64,000 nucleotides of DNA, from assembly GCA_965232165.1 (NCBI GenBank), contig CBDDOY010000002.1, forward strand, positions 868,001 to 932,000, given 5' to 3'. Below, piece by piece: positions 7,839 to 16,491 of this stretch (its first letter is position 1; each line of letters opens with the position of its first letter). Source of the stretch: UBA2779 sp965232165 (lineage in GTDB: Bacteria > Spirochaetota > Spirochaetia > DSM-2461). The translations under genes were made by a program, and so were the position numbers. The notes beneath the pieces are model-generated. The model was not told the origin of the DNA. It did not search any database and worked only from the letters and a program-made list of their open reading frames with translations.

Positions 7839-9049
7839 TTTGGATGTTTCCAGGGGATCATGCTATCGAGCTGCCTTATCAGTTTCCACTCATCAATGTT
7901 TGCCAAGGGAAGCGCCTCGGAGAATAGCCGGGCTATATCCGGATCGAGGAAGGCATGGTAGCTCTTAAACCCGTGACTGCCAAATCCCCGCCTGGTTTTA
8001 TGCGCCGACCCCATGCCCGGATCAAAGGCGGTTATGCCATGTTCTATCGCATACTCTATAGGGGTGTAGAAGCATAGTTCAAAGTGAAGATTGCGGACAT
8101 ATTCGGATGCGCCCCAATAACGTCCAAAGAGACGGTCTTCCTTCTGCACTATCATGCTCATTGCGATAATCTCATCCCTATCGGCCCGGGATGCCGCAAA
8201 AATGAGGATACGGCGTCCCCATATCCGGGCTATTTCATGGAACCATTCCCGGTTGAGATAGAACGCCGCCCAAGGGCCGAATTGCTCATTAGTCGATTGA
8301 TAAAACTCGAACATATTATCCATGATCGGTTTGGTCAGTTGTGCTTCTGTTAGGGATTTTATCACAATTCCCCCGTCTTTGACGGAATTCCGTTCCCGTC
8401 GGATGTTTCGCCGCTGATTCTTATTGAATTGACATAGGAAATCTTCAAAACTGGCGTATCCATTATTCTCCCATAGGAAATAATGATGAACCCAGGACTG
8501 AAGGGATGGCTGTTCATCAGAAGAATGAGGATAAATGCCTGCCCCGTTGTCGCCATGGAAGAACTCCCAGTCGGGATCGACAAATAACAGTGCATAGGAA
8601 GCAAGCCCAGAATTATCCCTGTAGAACCTCATCCCATCCTGGAGTGTTCGTGCAGCAAGCATCTCATTGCATGAGGAGCCAATGAGAAATCTGTATCCCG
8701 GTGAAGGGGTAAACGGCAGAGTGGCCACGAGTTTTGGATAGTAGGCTTTATTCATCTTCATAGCGGCCTGGGCCAAACCCTGATCAAATATGAATTCCCC
8801 CATACTATGTGTCTTGATATACGCCGGTGCTATACCGATGAGATGCTTCCCGCTATGCAATACGAAATGCCGAGGGTACCAGCCTGTATCAGGTGAAATG
8901 CAGCCTGAGGTTTCCAGAGAAGAAAGGAATTCATATTCCAGGAAGGGTGAGTATTTCCCGGATACGGCAATGCTATTCCACTGTGCCGAATCGATTTTTC
9001 CTATTTCATCAATGACACTTAATCTGAGGTTTTCATTACTCGGGTCCAT
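7835..9049 (-). CDS. FemAB/GNAT-like protein (DUF482, PF04339 type)
   Basis: About 404 residues resembling the DUF482/peptidoglycan-recognition branch of the GNAT/FemAB superfamily: FLEYEFLSSLETSGC (the 'FL.y.FL.alE.sg' pattern), GWYPRHFVLHSGKHLIGIAP, FQKNQRRNIRRERN-like basic stretch, WGASEYVRNLHFELCFYTPI and FDPGMGSAHKTRRGF. The substrate is unknown; relatives are thought to transfer amino-acyl or acyl groups. I start at ATG 9049 (MDPSNENLRL), because the longer frame to 9157 runs into intergenic repeat R and begins with a poor TTG. It overlaps the J-domain gene by 4 bp. Confidence 0.72.
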   Translation of the reverse strand: MDPSNENLRLSVIDEIGKIDSAQWNSIAVSGKYSPFLEYEFLSSLETSGCISPDTGWYPRHFVLHSGKHLIGIAPAYIKTHSMGEFIFDQGLAQAAMKMNKAYYPKLVATLPFTPSPGYRFLIGSSCNEMLAARTLQDGMRFYRDNSGLASYALLFVDPDWEFFHGDNGAGIYPHSSDEQPSLQSWVHHYFLWENNGYASFEDFLCQFNKNQRRNIRRERNSVKDGGIVIKSLTEAQLTKPIMDNMFEFYQSTNEQFGPWAAFYLNREWFHEIARIWGRRILIFAASRADRDEIIAMSMIVQKEDRLFGRYWGASEYVRNLHFELCFYTPIEYAIEHGITAFDPGMGSAHKTRRGFGSHGFKSYHAFLDPDIARLFSEALPLANIDEWKLIRQLDSMIPWKHPK

Positions 9050-9140
9050 ATCTGTCCAAGGGTAATCCTCTCTCGATTTATGACTGAGGAGGCATCGGAT
9101 GCCCAGTGTTCTGTCTTTAACATAATTCCAAATGGCGATA

Positions 9141-9265
9141 GGCGCAAGGGATTGCAACGGAAATGCCGCCGGCGGCCCCGGCGATTGGCAATGAGCCGGT
9201 CAACAGGCTGCCAGATTAAGGCATTGGAGAGAAAAGCCCGACCCGAAGGGTTGCGCCCAGATATT
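9141..9265 (-). repeat. Intergenic repeat family R, copy 2 (inverted)
   Basis: Reverse orientation of the repeat at 5997: GGCGCAAGGGATTGCAACGG to GGGTTGCGCCCAGATATTC. It sits at the 5' side of the FemAB-like gene. The rest of 9266-9546 shows no gene or clear signal. Confidence 0.75.
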
Positions 9266-9546
9266 CATTCTTGGAAGCTGCGCCGCCCAAGACGATGCAA
9301 GGCTCGGTGTGTATCCGCCCCGCCAAGATTCGGGGCTCAATTATTTCGTTTTCACTTGACCCTGCGTGAGTTTACATACATGCTGGCTTCTTGATTATGT
9401 CTGACAGAATTCGGAATACCTTGCCTGTATTGCTATCCCATGCCGATCTCAGAGGAGGATGGCCCATCCCCGCACACCTGGCGCCAGCGAAAGGCATGAG
9501 TCCCAGAGTATTCTCGGCTTTGCAGCCTTGAGTTTTTTCATCAAAC

Positions 9547-11547
9547 ATGGTTAATCTCGACAGAGTCCTTGCAGGGCTCAATCAGGAGCAGAGGCTCGCC
9601 GTGAACACCATAGCAGGGCCTGTTCTCATCGTCGCCGGCGCCGGAAGCGGCAAGACCGGTGTTATCTCGGCGCGCATAGCCAGAATGCTGCAAGAAGGCA
9701 TTCCCCAGTCCAGCATCCTGGCCCTCACCTTCACGAACAAGGCCGCCTCGGAGATGGAGGAGCGGGTAAAGGAGATTACCGGTCTCAAACTGTCAAAACT
9801 CACTGTTTCCACCTTTCATGCCTTCGGAGTTCGTATACTCAGGGAACAGAGCCAATTGATCGGACTCCGTCCGAATTTCACTATCTACGACTCATCAGAC
9901 AAGCTGAGCGCCATCAGGGAAGCGGCGAGAGAACTGAAATTCGACTTCGAGCCGAGCGAGGTCTCGAATTTCGCGGCCCTCTTCTCGGATATAAAAACCC
10001 GCCGTGGAAAGTGGAACGAGGAAAATATCGCCCAAAAACCCCTGTATGCAGAATACAGCCAGCTCATGCGCCTCTATAACGCTGTTGATTTTGATGACCT
10101 CATCGTCAAGCCCTTGAGGCTTTTTGAAGACCATGAAGAAACCCTGGAACGATATAGACAACGCTACCGCTATATCATGGTAGATGAGTTTCAGGACACT
10201 TCAACTATTCAATACCTGCTGATTAGGCATATCGGAGAGGAACACCGCAACCTTTGCTGTGTGGGAGACGATGATCAGTCTATTTATTCCTGGAGGGGGG
10301 CAGACTTCACTAACATTCTTAAATTCGAGGCCGATTTTCCCGAATTCAAGGAAATTAAACTTGAGCGGAATTATCGCTCCACCGGCACCATCCTCAATGC
10401 AGCCAATGCGGTAATCGCCCACAATAAAGATAGAAAATCCAAGACTCTGTGGACAATCAGTCAGGATGATGAGATGACGCTCCAGTATAGCGAGCCGGAT
10501 AATGACCGAGACGAGGGCTGTTACATAGCCGAAACTATGATTGCCCTCAGGGTGGAAGAAGGCATCCCCTATGAGAAGATGGCAGTATTGGCGAGAACTA
10601 ACTCCCTTACCCGAAGCATAGAAGATGCCCTGCTATCGTATAACATACCCTACGCCGTGAGTGGGGGCATGAGCTTCTTCAGCAGGCCGGAAATCAAGGA
10701 TATCATCGCTTACCTGCGGGTAATCGACAATCTCGACGACGATGTCAGTTTTCTGCGTATTATCAACACACCCCGCCGCGGCATGGGTAAATCCTCCCTG
10801 GAGAGGCTGGTGGAGAAGGCCCGCGAAAAAGAATATGGTCTTTACAGTGCCGCATGTGACTTAGTATTCGACGGCGGAAACGCTGTCAACAGCCGATTAA
10901 GGGGAGCCATGGCGGATTTTGTTGATCTTTTCGAACGGTATAGGGAGATATTCAGCCTGGTGCAGGAAAACAAGTCTCCCCTAAGTGTTCCTCTCAAAGA
11001 ACTCATTGAAGAAATCGGCTACTGGGGCTATCTGCTGCAGGAATTCCGGCAAAACAACAAAATTGCAAAATGGAGATATGACAATATTCAGTATTTCATT
11101 AATTTTTTGGAGCGTTGGGAAAAACACCCGGACAACCTTGACCCGACACTCACGCAGTGGCTCAACCGCATCACGCTTAATGCCAGAGACAAGTTGGATG
11201 ACGGCGATGACGGCAAAGTCAATCTCATGACTATACATGCCTCTAAGGGTCTTGAATTCGATGTGGTATTTCTCTCAGGACTGGAAGAAGGACTCATCCC
11301 TCATGTGAAGAGTTTGCTGGAAGAGGAACGCCGTCTGTTCTATGTGGCCATCACCAGGGCACGAAGGAAGCTCTATCTCTCATCATGCCGTACCAGAACC
11401 GTTAGGAATGTGACTGTTGACTGCACGCCTTCACAATTCCTAAGGGAGATTCCAGAGGAACTCATGGATGCCGTGGATTCCAGAGAGGATGAGACTTTGA
11501 GCCCTGAGGAAGCTTCAAAGTATTTTGCTAATATGCCTTGGAAATAA
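9547..11547 (+). CDS. ATP-dependent DNA helicase, UvrD/Rep/PcrA family
   Basis: A 666-residue SF1A 3'-5' helicase. Motifs in order: Q motif LNQEQRLAV (11-19), Walker A GAGSGKT (31-37), Ia LALTFTNKAASEM, II VDEFQDTS, III VGDDDQSIYSWRGA, IV ERNYRST, V VNLMTIHASKGLEFDVVF, VI EEERRLFYVAITRARRKLYL. All catalytic motifs are intact. Length is nearer Rep (about 670) than PcrA/UvrD (about 720); the C-terminal tail is short and acidic. It acts in replication restart or repair; which paralogue it is cannot be settled from sequence alone. Its 3' end overlaps the convergent Nudix gene by 20 bp. Confidence 0.9.
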   Translation: MVNLDRVLAGLNQEQRLAVNTIAGPVLIVAGAGSGKTGVISARIARMLQEGIPQSSILALTFTNKAASEMEERVKEITGLKLSKLTVSTFHAFGVRILREQSQLIGLRPNFTIYDSSDKLSAIREAARELKFDFEPSEVSNFAALFSDIKTRRGKWNEENIAQKPLYAEYSQLMRLYNAVDFDDLIVKPLRLFEDHEETLERYRQRYRYIMVDEFQDTSTIQYLLIRHIGEEHRNLCCVGDDDQSIYSWRGADFTNILKFEADFPEFKEIKLERNYRSTGTILNAANAVIAHNKDRKSKTLWTISQDDEMTLQYSEPDNDRDEGCYIAETMIALRVEEGIPYEKMAVLARTNSLTRSIEDALLSYNIPYAVSGGMSFFSRPEIKDIIAYLRVIDNLDDDVSFLRIINTPRRGMGKSSLERLVEKAREKEYGLYSAACDLVFDGGNAVNSRLRGAMADFVDLFERYREIFSLVQENKSPLSVPLKELIEEIGYWGYLLQEFRQNNKIAKWRYDNIQYFINFLERWEKHPDNLDPTLTQWLNRITLNARDKLDDGDDGKVNLMTIHASKGLEFDVVFLSGLEEGLIPHVKSLLEEERRLFYVAITRARRKLYLSSCRTRTVRNVTVDCTPSQFLREIPEELMDAVDSREDETLSPEEASKYFANMPWK

Positions 11548-11956
11548 ACCGCTCGGCTTCATCCAGCACCCGTCTACCCGTATCATAGGTGATGATTTTT
11601 TCTGCCTCTTCATAGGGAAGCCATCTGAATTGAAGAATTTCCTTTTCGGCAAAGGCAGGCCGGACTATCCCATCACCTGTTTTATGCGCAAGGTAGAATC
11701 CAACCACTTTGCGCCGCCCATCAGGCAGCAGCCAGGAAGCCTCTGTGAAGAACCCCTCATCAAATTCTATCATTGTGCCGCATTCTTCGCCGATTTCTCT
11801 TCTTGCCGTATCTTTGGGACTCTCGCCCGGTTCGGGATGTCCTTTGGGGTGGTCCCAGTGCCCTCCGCTACTATGATGAACCAATAGATAGCGCCTCGCC
11901 ATGCCCGCCTTTGGATAATGGTAGACGACCGCACCGAAGGATCTGTCAGTTTCCAC
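11528..11956 (-). CDS. Nudix hydrolase, Ap4A-hydrolase type
   Basis: A 142-residue protein with a complete Nudix box: GHPEPGESPKDTARREIGEE followed by CGT (G-x5-E-x7-RE-x2-EE). The N-terminus (SFGAVVYHY) and the HWDHPKGHPEPGE context are typical of diadenosine-tetraphosphate hydrolase-like enzymes, which cleave Np4N alarmones. The start GTG shares one base with the metA stop (TAGTG), so the gene is probably translated from the metA transcript. It converges with the helicase gene, overlapping by 20 bp. Confidence 0.85.
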   Translation of the reverse strand: METDRSFGAVVYHYPKAGMARRYLLVHHSSGGHWDHPKGHPEPGESPKDTARREIGEECGTMIEFDEGFFTEASWLLPDGRRKVVGFYLAHKTGDGIVRPAFAEKEILQFRWLPYEEAEKIITYDTGRRVLDEAERFISKAY

Positions 11957-12873
11957 TAATGAATCGATTCCAGATTGTAGGGCGTAGCCTGATAGACATA
12001 GTAGTTAAGCCAGTTGGAAAAAAGCAAATGGGAGTGACTGCGCCAGCGGGTGATCGGCTGCCGGGAGGGGTCGTCCTCGGGGTAGTAGTTACGTGGTATG
12101 GGGGGATTCTCACCGCGCTTTAAGTCCCGATGGTATTCGTCATGCAGGGTCAGGGGATCGTACTCTGCATGACCGGTTACGAAGACATGGCGCCCATCAC
12201 GGTTTGCAACGATGAAGATGCCGGCCACCTCTGAATCGGCAAGAATCATCAATTCTTCAATATCTTTGATGTCTTCATGTCTAATCTCGGTGTGCCGGGA
12301 ATGGGGCGCATAGAATCTGTCGTCAAATCCTCGGACCAACTGCACATGTCTGTCATTCACACGATGGGAAAAAACCCCGGACACTTTCTCGGCAACCGGA
12401 TGCTTAGGCACCCCGTAATGGTGATAGAGGCCGGCCTGGGCCGCCCAGCAGATATACATGGTTGAGAAGACATGCAGCTTGGCCCACTCCATGATTCTTA
12501 CCATCTCCGGCCAATAGTCCACCTCTTCAAAGTCCAGGGTCTCTACTGGCGCACCAGTAATTATCAGTCCGTCAAATTTCTTGTCTTTCACCTCATTAAA
12601 AGTTTTATAAAACACTTCAAGATGTTCTTGCGGAGTGTTTTTGGCATCATGGGTGGCCGGAAGCATCAATTCCACTTCACATTGCAAGGGGGAATTGGAA
12701 AGCATACGGAGAAGTTGATTTTCCGTAATTATCTTCAGCGGCATCAAATTCAATATGAGAATTCGCAGGGGTCTTATGTCCTGGTGAACGGCCCTGCTCT
12801 CTGTTATCACGAAGATATTCTCATCCTGAAGAACATCTATGGCCGGAAGTCCATCCTGTATTTTGATGGGCAT
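11956..12873 (-). CDS. metA: Homoserine O-acyltransferase MetA
   Basis: A 305-residue enzyme that acylates homoserine in the first committed step of methionine synthesis. Landmarks: MPIKIQDGLPAIDVL, RPLRILILNLMPLKI, ITGAPVETLDFEEVDYW, the nucleophile motif YICWAAQAGLYHHYG and the later HSRHTE and FVTGHAEYD blocks. The family uses either acetyl-CoA or succinyl-CoA; I cannot decide from reading, although many non-proteobacterial members are acetyltransferases. ATG at 12873 has AAGGAG upstream. A good promoter lies 20-50 bp upstream. Confidence 0.93.
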   Translation of the reverse strand: MPIKIQDGLPAIDVLQDENIFVITESRAVHQDIRPLRILILNLMPLKIITENQLLRMLSNSPLQCEVELMLPATHDAKNTPQEHLEVFYKTFNEVKDKKFDGLIITGAPVETLDFEEVDYWPEMVRIMEWAKLHVFSTMYICWAAQAGLYHHYGVPKHPVAEKVSGVFSHRVNDRHVQLVRGFDDRFYAPHSRHTEIRHEDIKDIEELMILADSEVAGIFIVANRDGRHVFVTGHAEYDPLTLHDEYHRDLKRGENPPIPRNYYPEDDPSRQPITRWRSHSHLLFSNWLNYYVYQATPYNLESIH

Positions 12874-12896
12874 AGCAACTCCTTGTTTCTTTGAAG

Positions 12897-12926
12897 ATTA
12901 TCGAGTAGAAATACTTTGGCCGTCAA
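12897..12926 (-). promoter_or_regulatory. Sigma70-like promoter of metA
   Basis: On the minus strand: TTGACG (12926-12921), 18-bp spacer, GATAAT (12902-12897), 23 bp before the metA ATG. The leader is too short for a riboswitch downstream of this promoter. Confidence 0.55.
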
Positions 12927-12998
12927 GGGATATCTGCTCTTCATTTAGAGGTGCTGCCAGCTTGAAGACTTCCTGTGAAATAAATTGAGTATAATATG

Positions 12999-13161
12999 GG
13001 GCACCTCTAAGAAACAGCTTTAGGAAATTGACGAAGAAATTTTTTGTCGATACAAGGCGGCAGAAGCTCAAGCGTAGCTTAAGCTACGTGAGCATTTTGA
13101 CAACGCAGTAGCGGCGGAAAAGTTCGAGTCAAGAACTAAATGGGGTTTTTTAGAGGTGCCC
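12999..13161 (+). mobile_element. MITE family 1, copy B
   Basis: 163 bp with GGGCACCTCTAAGAAAC and TTTTTTAGAGGTGCCC ends. Flanks TATG (12995-12998) and TAAG (13162-13165) match at three of four positions, so the target duplication is imperfect. Confidence 0.82.
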
Positions 13162-13677
13162 TAAGGTGCAGTTCAGGCAAGCAGACCGGCTTTGGGGGCT
13201 TGCGCAAACAAGCATGGGCTGCGCATAGCGCATTCCTCTTTCGGAATAGGTTCAACGAAGACTGGATGATTCACCGTCCCTCACGGTTCAATGAGGTTCT
13301 CCAATGCCGCTAAACACAAAGAAACCGCCGGCAGTTCCATTGCAAAGGCTCCTATCCCCTTTAACTAGGCGAAGCTTAACAAATCATACTTCTAAGAAAT
13401 CTCCAAGAAGATGAACCAGATAATTCCGGCTCGCCATGGCCAAGCCATCTCAAAATTCTGAACACCGTACTGTCGGAGGCAATTATCTGACAACAGTTTA
13501 TGGCGCCTCGAAGATTGTGGGCGGCTCAATGGGCGGGATTCATGGCGGTCCACAGCCGTTTGAAAACCTACTATGCACTGTCAGAAAAAAATTATATAGC
13601 TACCCCGCCCGACAAAGACCGTTACGGAATATAGGTTTAGTAATTTTTTAGCCCGAATGAGCCGAAATTGAATCAAT
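13162..13677. other. Gene-free stretch between two MITEs
   Basis: About 515 bp between MITE copies B and C. Short ORFs are present, but none has a ribosome site or recognisable protein pattern. I see no promoter, hairpin terminator or RNA gene. It may be a decayed region delimited by the two same-orientation MITEs. Confidence 0.4.
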
Positions 13678-13839
13678 GGGCACCTCTAAAAAACAGCTTT
13701 AGGAAATTGACGAAGAAATTTTTTGTCGATACAAGGCGGCAAAAGCTCAAGCGTAGCTGGGCTTAGTTGAGTATTTTGACAACGCAGTAGCGGCGGAAAA
13801 GATCGAGTCAAGAACTAAATGGGTTTTTCAGAGGTGCCC
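13678..13839 (+). mobile_element. MITE family 1, copy C
   Basis: 162 bp in the same orientation as copy B, flanked by a perfect 4-bp duplication CAAT (13674-13677 and 13840-13843). The right end has one change (TTTTTCAGAGGTGCCC). Confidence 0.85.
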
Positions 13840-13972
13840 CAATGGAGATTGGATCGATATGGATGAGGAGGAAGCACATACCTGTAAATCGTTTTTTCGT
13901 CGAATTATATGTATCAACACATAGCTGTTTCCCGGCACAAAGCTTCAGGGCGCTGCTAGAATAATTGAAAAT

Positions 13973-14551
13973 GTGCGAAGAGAGAGTTCAAATATTGACA
14001 CAGTCTCCATTGTCATTTATGATGAAAATGCTATGCCCACTTATGCCATGAGACTTCCAGATTCAACCACTGAAATCCTGAACCAAATCAGAGAACTTTA
14101 CACTAACTTCTTTGATCAGAGCTGGTTCTCGCTATTCTTGAATGATTTCCCCATGTCTCCAGGACAATTTCATGATATTCGTTCTACATTGTCCCTAGAT
14201 GCACCAAAATCAACAGATATCCCGATTCTACACCATGGGATATCCGCTTTGGAGATATATATTCAACTCCTCAAAGAAATTGTCATTCCAAAGATATCAG
14301 ATATAAGATCAACACGCTATGGCGGCAGGAGGTTTGATGCAATGTCCCTTGAAACGAAAACAAAAAGAGAAATTATCGTTTATTTGTTACCAAGGAACAT
14401 TGCCCAACTGGATTCACTGGTAAACAGCCTCAAACAAGCCTTGCCTCCGGTTCCTGCCTCACCAACAAGAAAATACAGGACCCCCTCTCACTCTTGGCAG
14501 GGCAGACGGAAGCCTCTAAATGCCTCTTCAGAGTATGAAAATCGAGAATAA
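13973..14551 (+). CDS. Hypothetical protein, possibly 5'-truncated
   Basis: About 192 residues from a GTG. The frame stays open upstream for about 16 more codons (KLQGAARIIEN then VRRESSNI) to a TAG, without an ATG or clear ribosome site, so the N-terminus may have been lost. The product has mixed helix/strand character (VSIVIYDENAMPTYAMRL; KREIIVYLLPRNIAQLDSL) and a Pro/Ser/Arg-rich tail. I recognise no family. It faces the convergent lipoprotein gene and lies just after MITE copy C. Confidence 0.4.
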   Translation: MRRESSNIDTVSIVIYDENAMPTYAMRLPDSTTEILNQIRELYTNFFDQSWFSLFLNDFPMSPGQFHDIRSTLSLDAPKSTDIPILHHGISALEIYIQLLKEIVIPKISDIRSTRYGGRRFDAMSLETKTKREIIVYLLPRNIAQLDSLVNSLKQALPPVPASPTRKYRTPSHSWQGRRKPLNASSEYENRE

Positions 14552-14599
14552 TGATAACTCCTCTCTAACTTCTGGAGCATAGCTTTGAAGGAAACCTGC

Positions 14600-15211
14600 C
14601 TAGGAGTCTATGTCTATACGTTCAATCGCTATTTGCTTCTCGACTAAGCTAATCAACTTGACTATATCCTCTTCATTCATTGACAGATCGTCGGCATAGC
14701 TGATCAGAATGCTTTGGGCAATATCTAAGGCATCACCAATAGGCATACTCGATAGAATCCACACCTCTTCATCTGAAGCATAAAACTCATCGGCACCCTT
14801 TGCTTCCCACTGGGATGCATTGCTAATCTGCATATCCAGCTCTGCGCTCACGGTCTTTTCAAACTCTTCATCGGCTGTGGATTCATTCAAGACTGTTTGG
14901 CCTATCTGGGCCTGGAGCTGCCAAGAAATATCCATTATAGAGGCAAGAAGGGCCTTGGACTGATCAGTTCCATTACCTACTCCATAGACAACCCCTTCCT
15001 CTAAGGGAGGGTTCTGCACCCAGTCCGGGTAATCAATTACAACCTCTTCACTCTCTTTGCTAACCGCAGCCTCCTCGATTTGCTCAGACTCAATAGGTGC
15101 CGGAGGGGCAATTTCTTCCTGCTCCGGTTCTTCGGCAGTCTGGCAACTAACAGCAAAGACCATTATCAGCGCCAACCCCATTTTCTGATAAACACTCCAG
15201 TTCCAATTCAT
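14600..15211 (-). CDS. LPP20-like lipoprotein
   Basis: A 203-residue protein with a type II signal ending in a lipobox (VFAVSC, Cys 23), then a long acidic Pro/Glu linker (EEPEQEEIAPPAPIE), then a domain starting DYPDWVQNPPLEEGVVYGVG. The W-V-x-N-P-P...V-Y-G-V-G pattern is that of LPP20-type envelope lipoproteins. The start overlaps the stop of the OmpA-like gene (ATGA), so the two are co-translated and probably work together at the cell envelope. Function is unknown. Confidence 0.7.
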   Translation of the reverse strand: MNWNWSVYQKMGLALIMVFAVSCQTAEEPEQEEIAPPAPIESEQIEEAAVSKESEEVVIDYPDWVQNPPLEEGVVYGVGNGTDQSKALLASIMDISWQLQAQIGQTVLNESTADEEFEKTVSAELDMQISNASQWEAKGADEFYASDEEVWILSSMPIGDALDIAQSILISYADDLSMNEEDIVKLISLVEKQIAIERIDIDS

Positions 15212-16110
15212 TTCAAAATCTCCACTTCAATCTCTACACGCCGGTTAAGCCCCTTGCCCTGGGCCGTTTTCGTACTGCCGAGCAAACGGCTGCCCCCAAA
15301 CCCCTTTACCGAACTTACAGCTATCCCGGCCTCACGCAAGGCTTCAGCCATCGTTTCAGCCCGTCCCCGGGAAAATCGCATCAAGGCATTCTGCTCTCCC
15401 CTGATATGTGTAGGATTGGCATGCCCCATAACCGATATCTCGCCATAATTCATGTACTGCAATTCTTGCAGGAGGCTTTGGCCTAAGAGTTCAAGCCCCT
15501 GTCGCTGCCCCCCGGAGAGCCGGGTATCATAGGCATTGAAATTGAGCACCCGAACTATCAAGGAACTTCCCCGAACCATGACCCTGATATCGGACCCATA
15601 TTCACCATTCGCCAAGTCTTTCAAAACCCGCTCCAGGCGGGCGGCCCTTATCATAACGCCTTCTTCCCACTGCTCAATCAATGGAAGGGGATCAATGCCA
15701 TGCTTATTCTTGAACCTCATGATAGAACTGGCAGCAATGAGCAAGCCGCTTTTTTCCGGATACCGCACCAGCGCATAATGAAATTGACCTCGTTTCACAG
15801 TCGCCTCGACTGCGGCCGACCTCAAGCCAATCGCATTGATGTATGCCTCAGTCGCTTCAACAGCCTGTTGAATATCTTGGGCAGATGAACCATTATGCCG
15901 AATCACCTCTTCCACTTGAGAGGCAATTTGGAGCAGAAGCTCTTTCTTTGCGGACGAAATAGCCGCTTCCTCGGTAGTTCCTTTACCCCTTCCATAGAAA
16001 TACTCACTCGAATAAGGCCGTTGTGCAAGCCATGGAGGGTCCTGTGCAGCCATCAAAAATGCGAGGTTCATGCAAAAACCTAGAACACAGCAGATCATCA
16101 CCTTTTTCAT
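15208..16110 (-). CDS. Envelope protein: LPP20-like domain plus OmpA-like C-terminus
   Basis: A 300-residue exported protein. The signal peptide (MKKVMICCVLGFCMNLAFLM) is followed by DPPWLAQRPYSSEYFYGRG, the same W...P...YGxG pattern as its lipoprotein neighbour, with a helical region from about residue 45 to 110. The last 120 residues form an OmpA-like peptidoglycan-binding domain: VLNFNAYDTRLSGGQ, ISVMGHANPTH, RFSRGRAETMAEALREAGI and GKGLNRRVEIEVEI. It probably tethers an outer-membrane or periplasmic assembly to peptidoglycan. It overlaps the lipoprotein gene by 4 bp. Confidence 0.75.
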   Translation of the reverse strand: MKKVMICCVLGFCMNLAFLMAAQDPPWLAQRPYSSEYFYGRGKGTTEEAAISSAKKELLLQIASQVEEVIRHNGSSAQDIQQAVEATEAYINAIGLRSAAVEATVKRGQFHYALVRYPEKSGLLIAASSIMRFKNKHGIDPLPLIEQWEEGVMIRAARLERVLKDLANGEYGSDIRVMVRGSSLIVRVLNFNAYDTRLSGGQRQGLELLGQSLLQELQYMNYGEISVMGHANPTHIRGEQNALMRFSRGRAETMAEALREAGIAVSSVKGFGGSRLLGSTKTAQGKGLNRRVEIEVEILK

Positions 16111-16352
16111 AATATTTTCTCCTAAAAGCCACCTGAAACCGTTTTATAAAGGGAATCAAAAGCATTCATTGCTTCCCGGCCTAATCATCTTCCAACCTCA
16201 TGAGCTGTCAAAATACTCAACTCACCAATGCTGCGCTGGAGCGTTGGCCGCCTCACCCTCCCCTGTCAAAGTTTTAAGCAGACGTAAACCTTAGACAGTC
16301 TGATGGCTCCGGCACCAAATGTCAACTGGTGTGCCGCAGCATTCAAGAATGA

Positions 16353-16479
16353 ATATCTGGGCGCAACCCTTCGGGTCGGGCTTTTCACTCCAATGCCTTA
16401 ATCTGGCAGCCTGTTGACCGGCTCATTGCCAATCGCAGGGGGGGCAGCCAGCGGCATTTCCGTTGCAATCTCTTGCGCT
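16353..16479 (+). repeat. Intergenic repeat family R, copy 3
   Basis: ATATCTGGGCGCAACCCTTC to GCAATCTCTTGCGC; same family as 5997, 9141 and 55235. It ends 13 bp before the left end of an IS. Confidence 0.75.
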
Positions 16480-16491
16480 GGTTGCCATTTC

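Noticed and set aside
9049..9157. 36-residue longer N-terminus of the FemAB-like protein
   Set aside because: The extra codons begin at a TTG inside intergenic repeat R and resemble no protein; ATG 9049 is preferred.
12874..12998. SAM or other riboswitch upstream of metA
   Set aside because: The promoter-like pair is only 23 bp from the start codon and no riboswitch-like stem pattern or terminator is visible in the leader.
13162..13677. Composite transposon between the two same-orientation MITEs B and C
   Set aside because: The enclosed 515 bp has no gene, and each MITE has its own flanking tetranucleotides, so two separate insertions explain it better.
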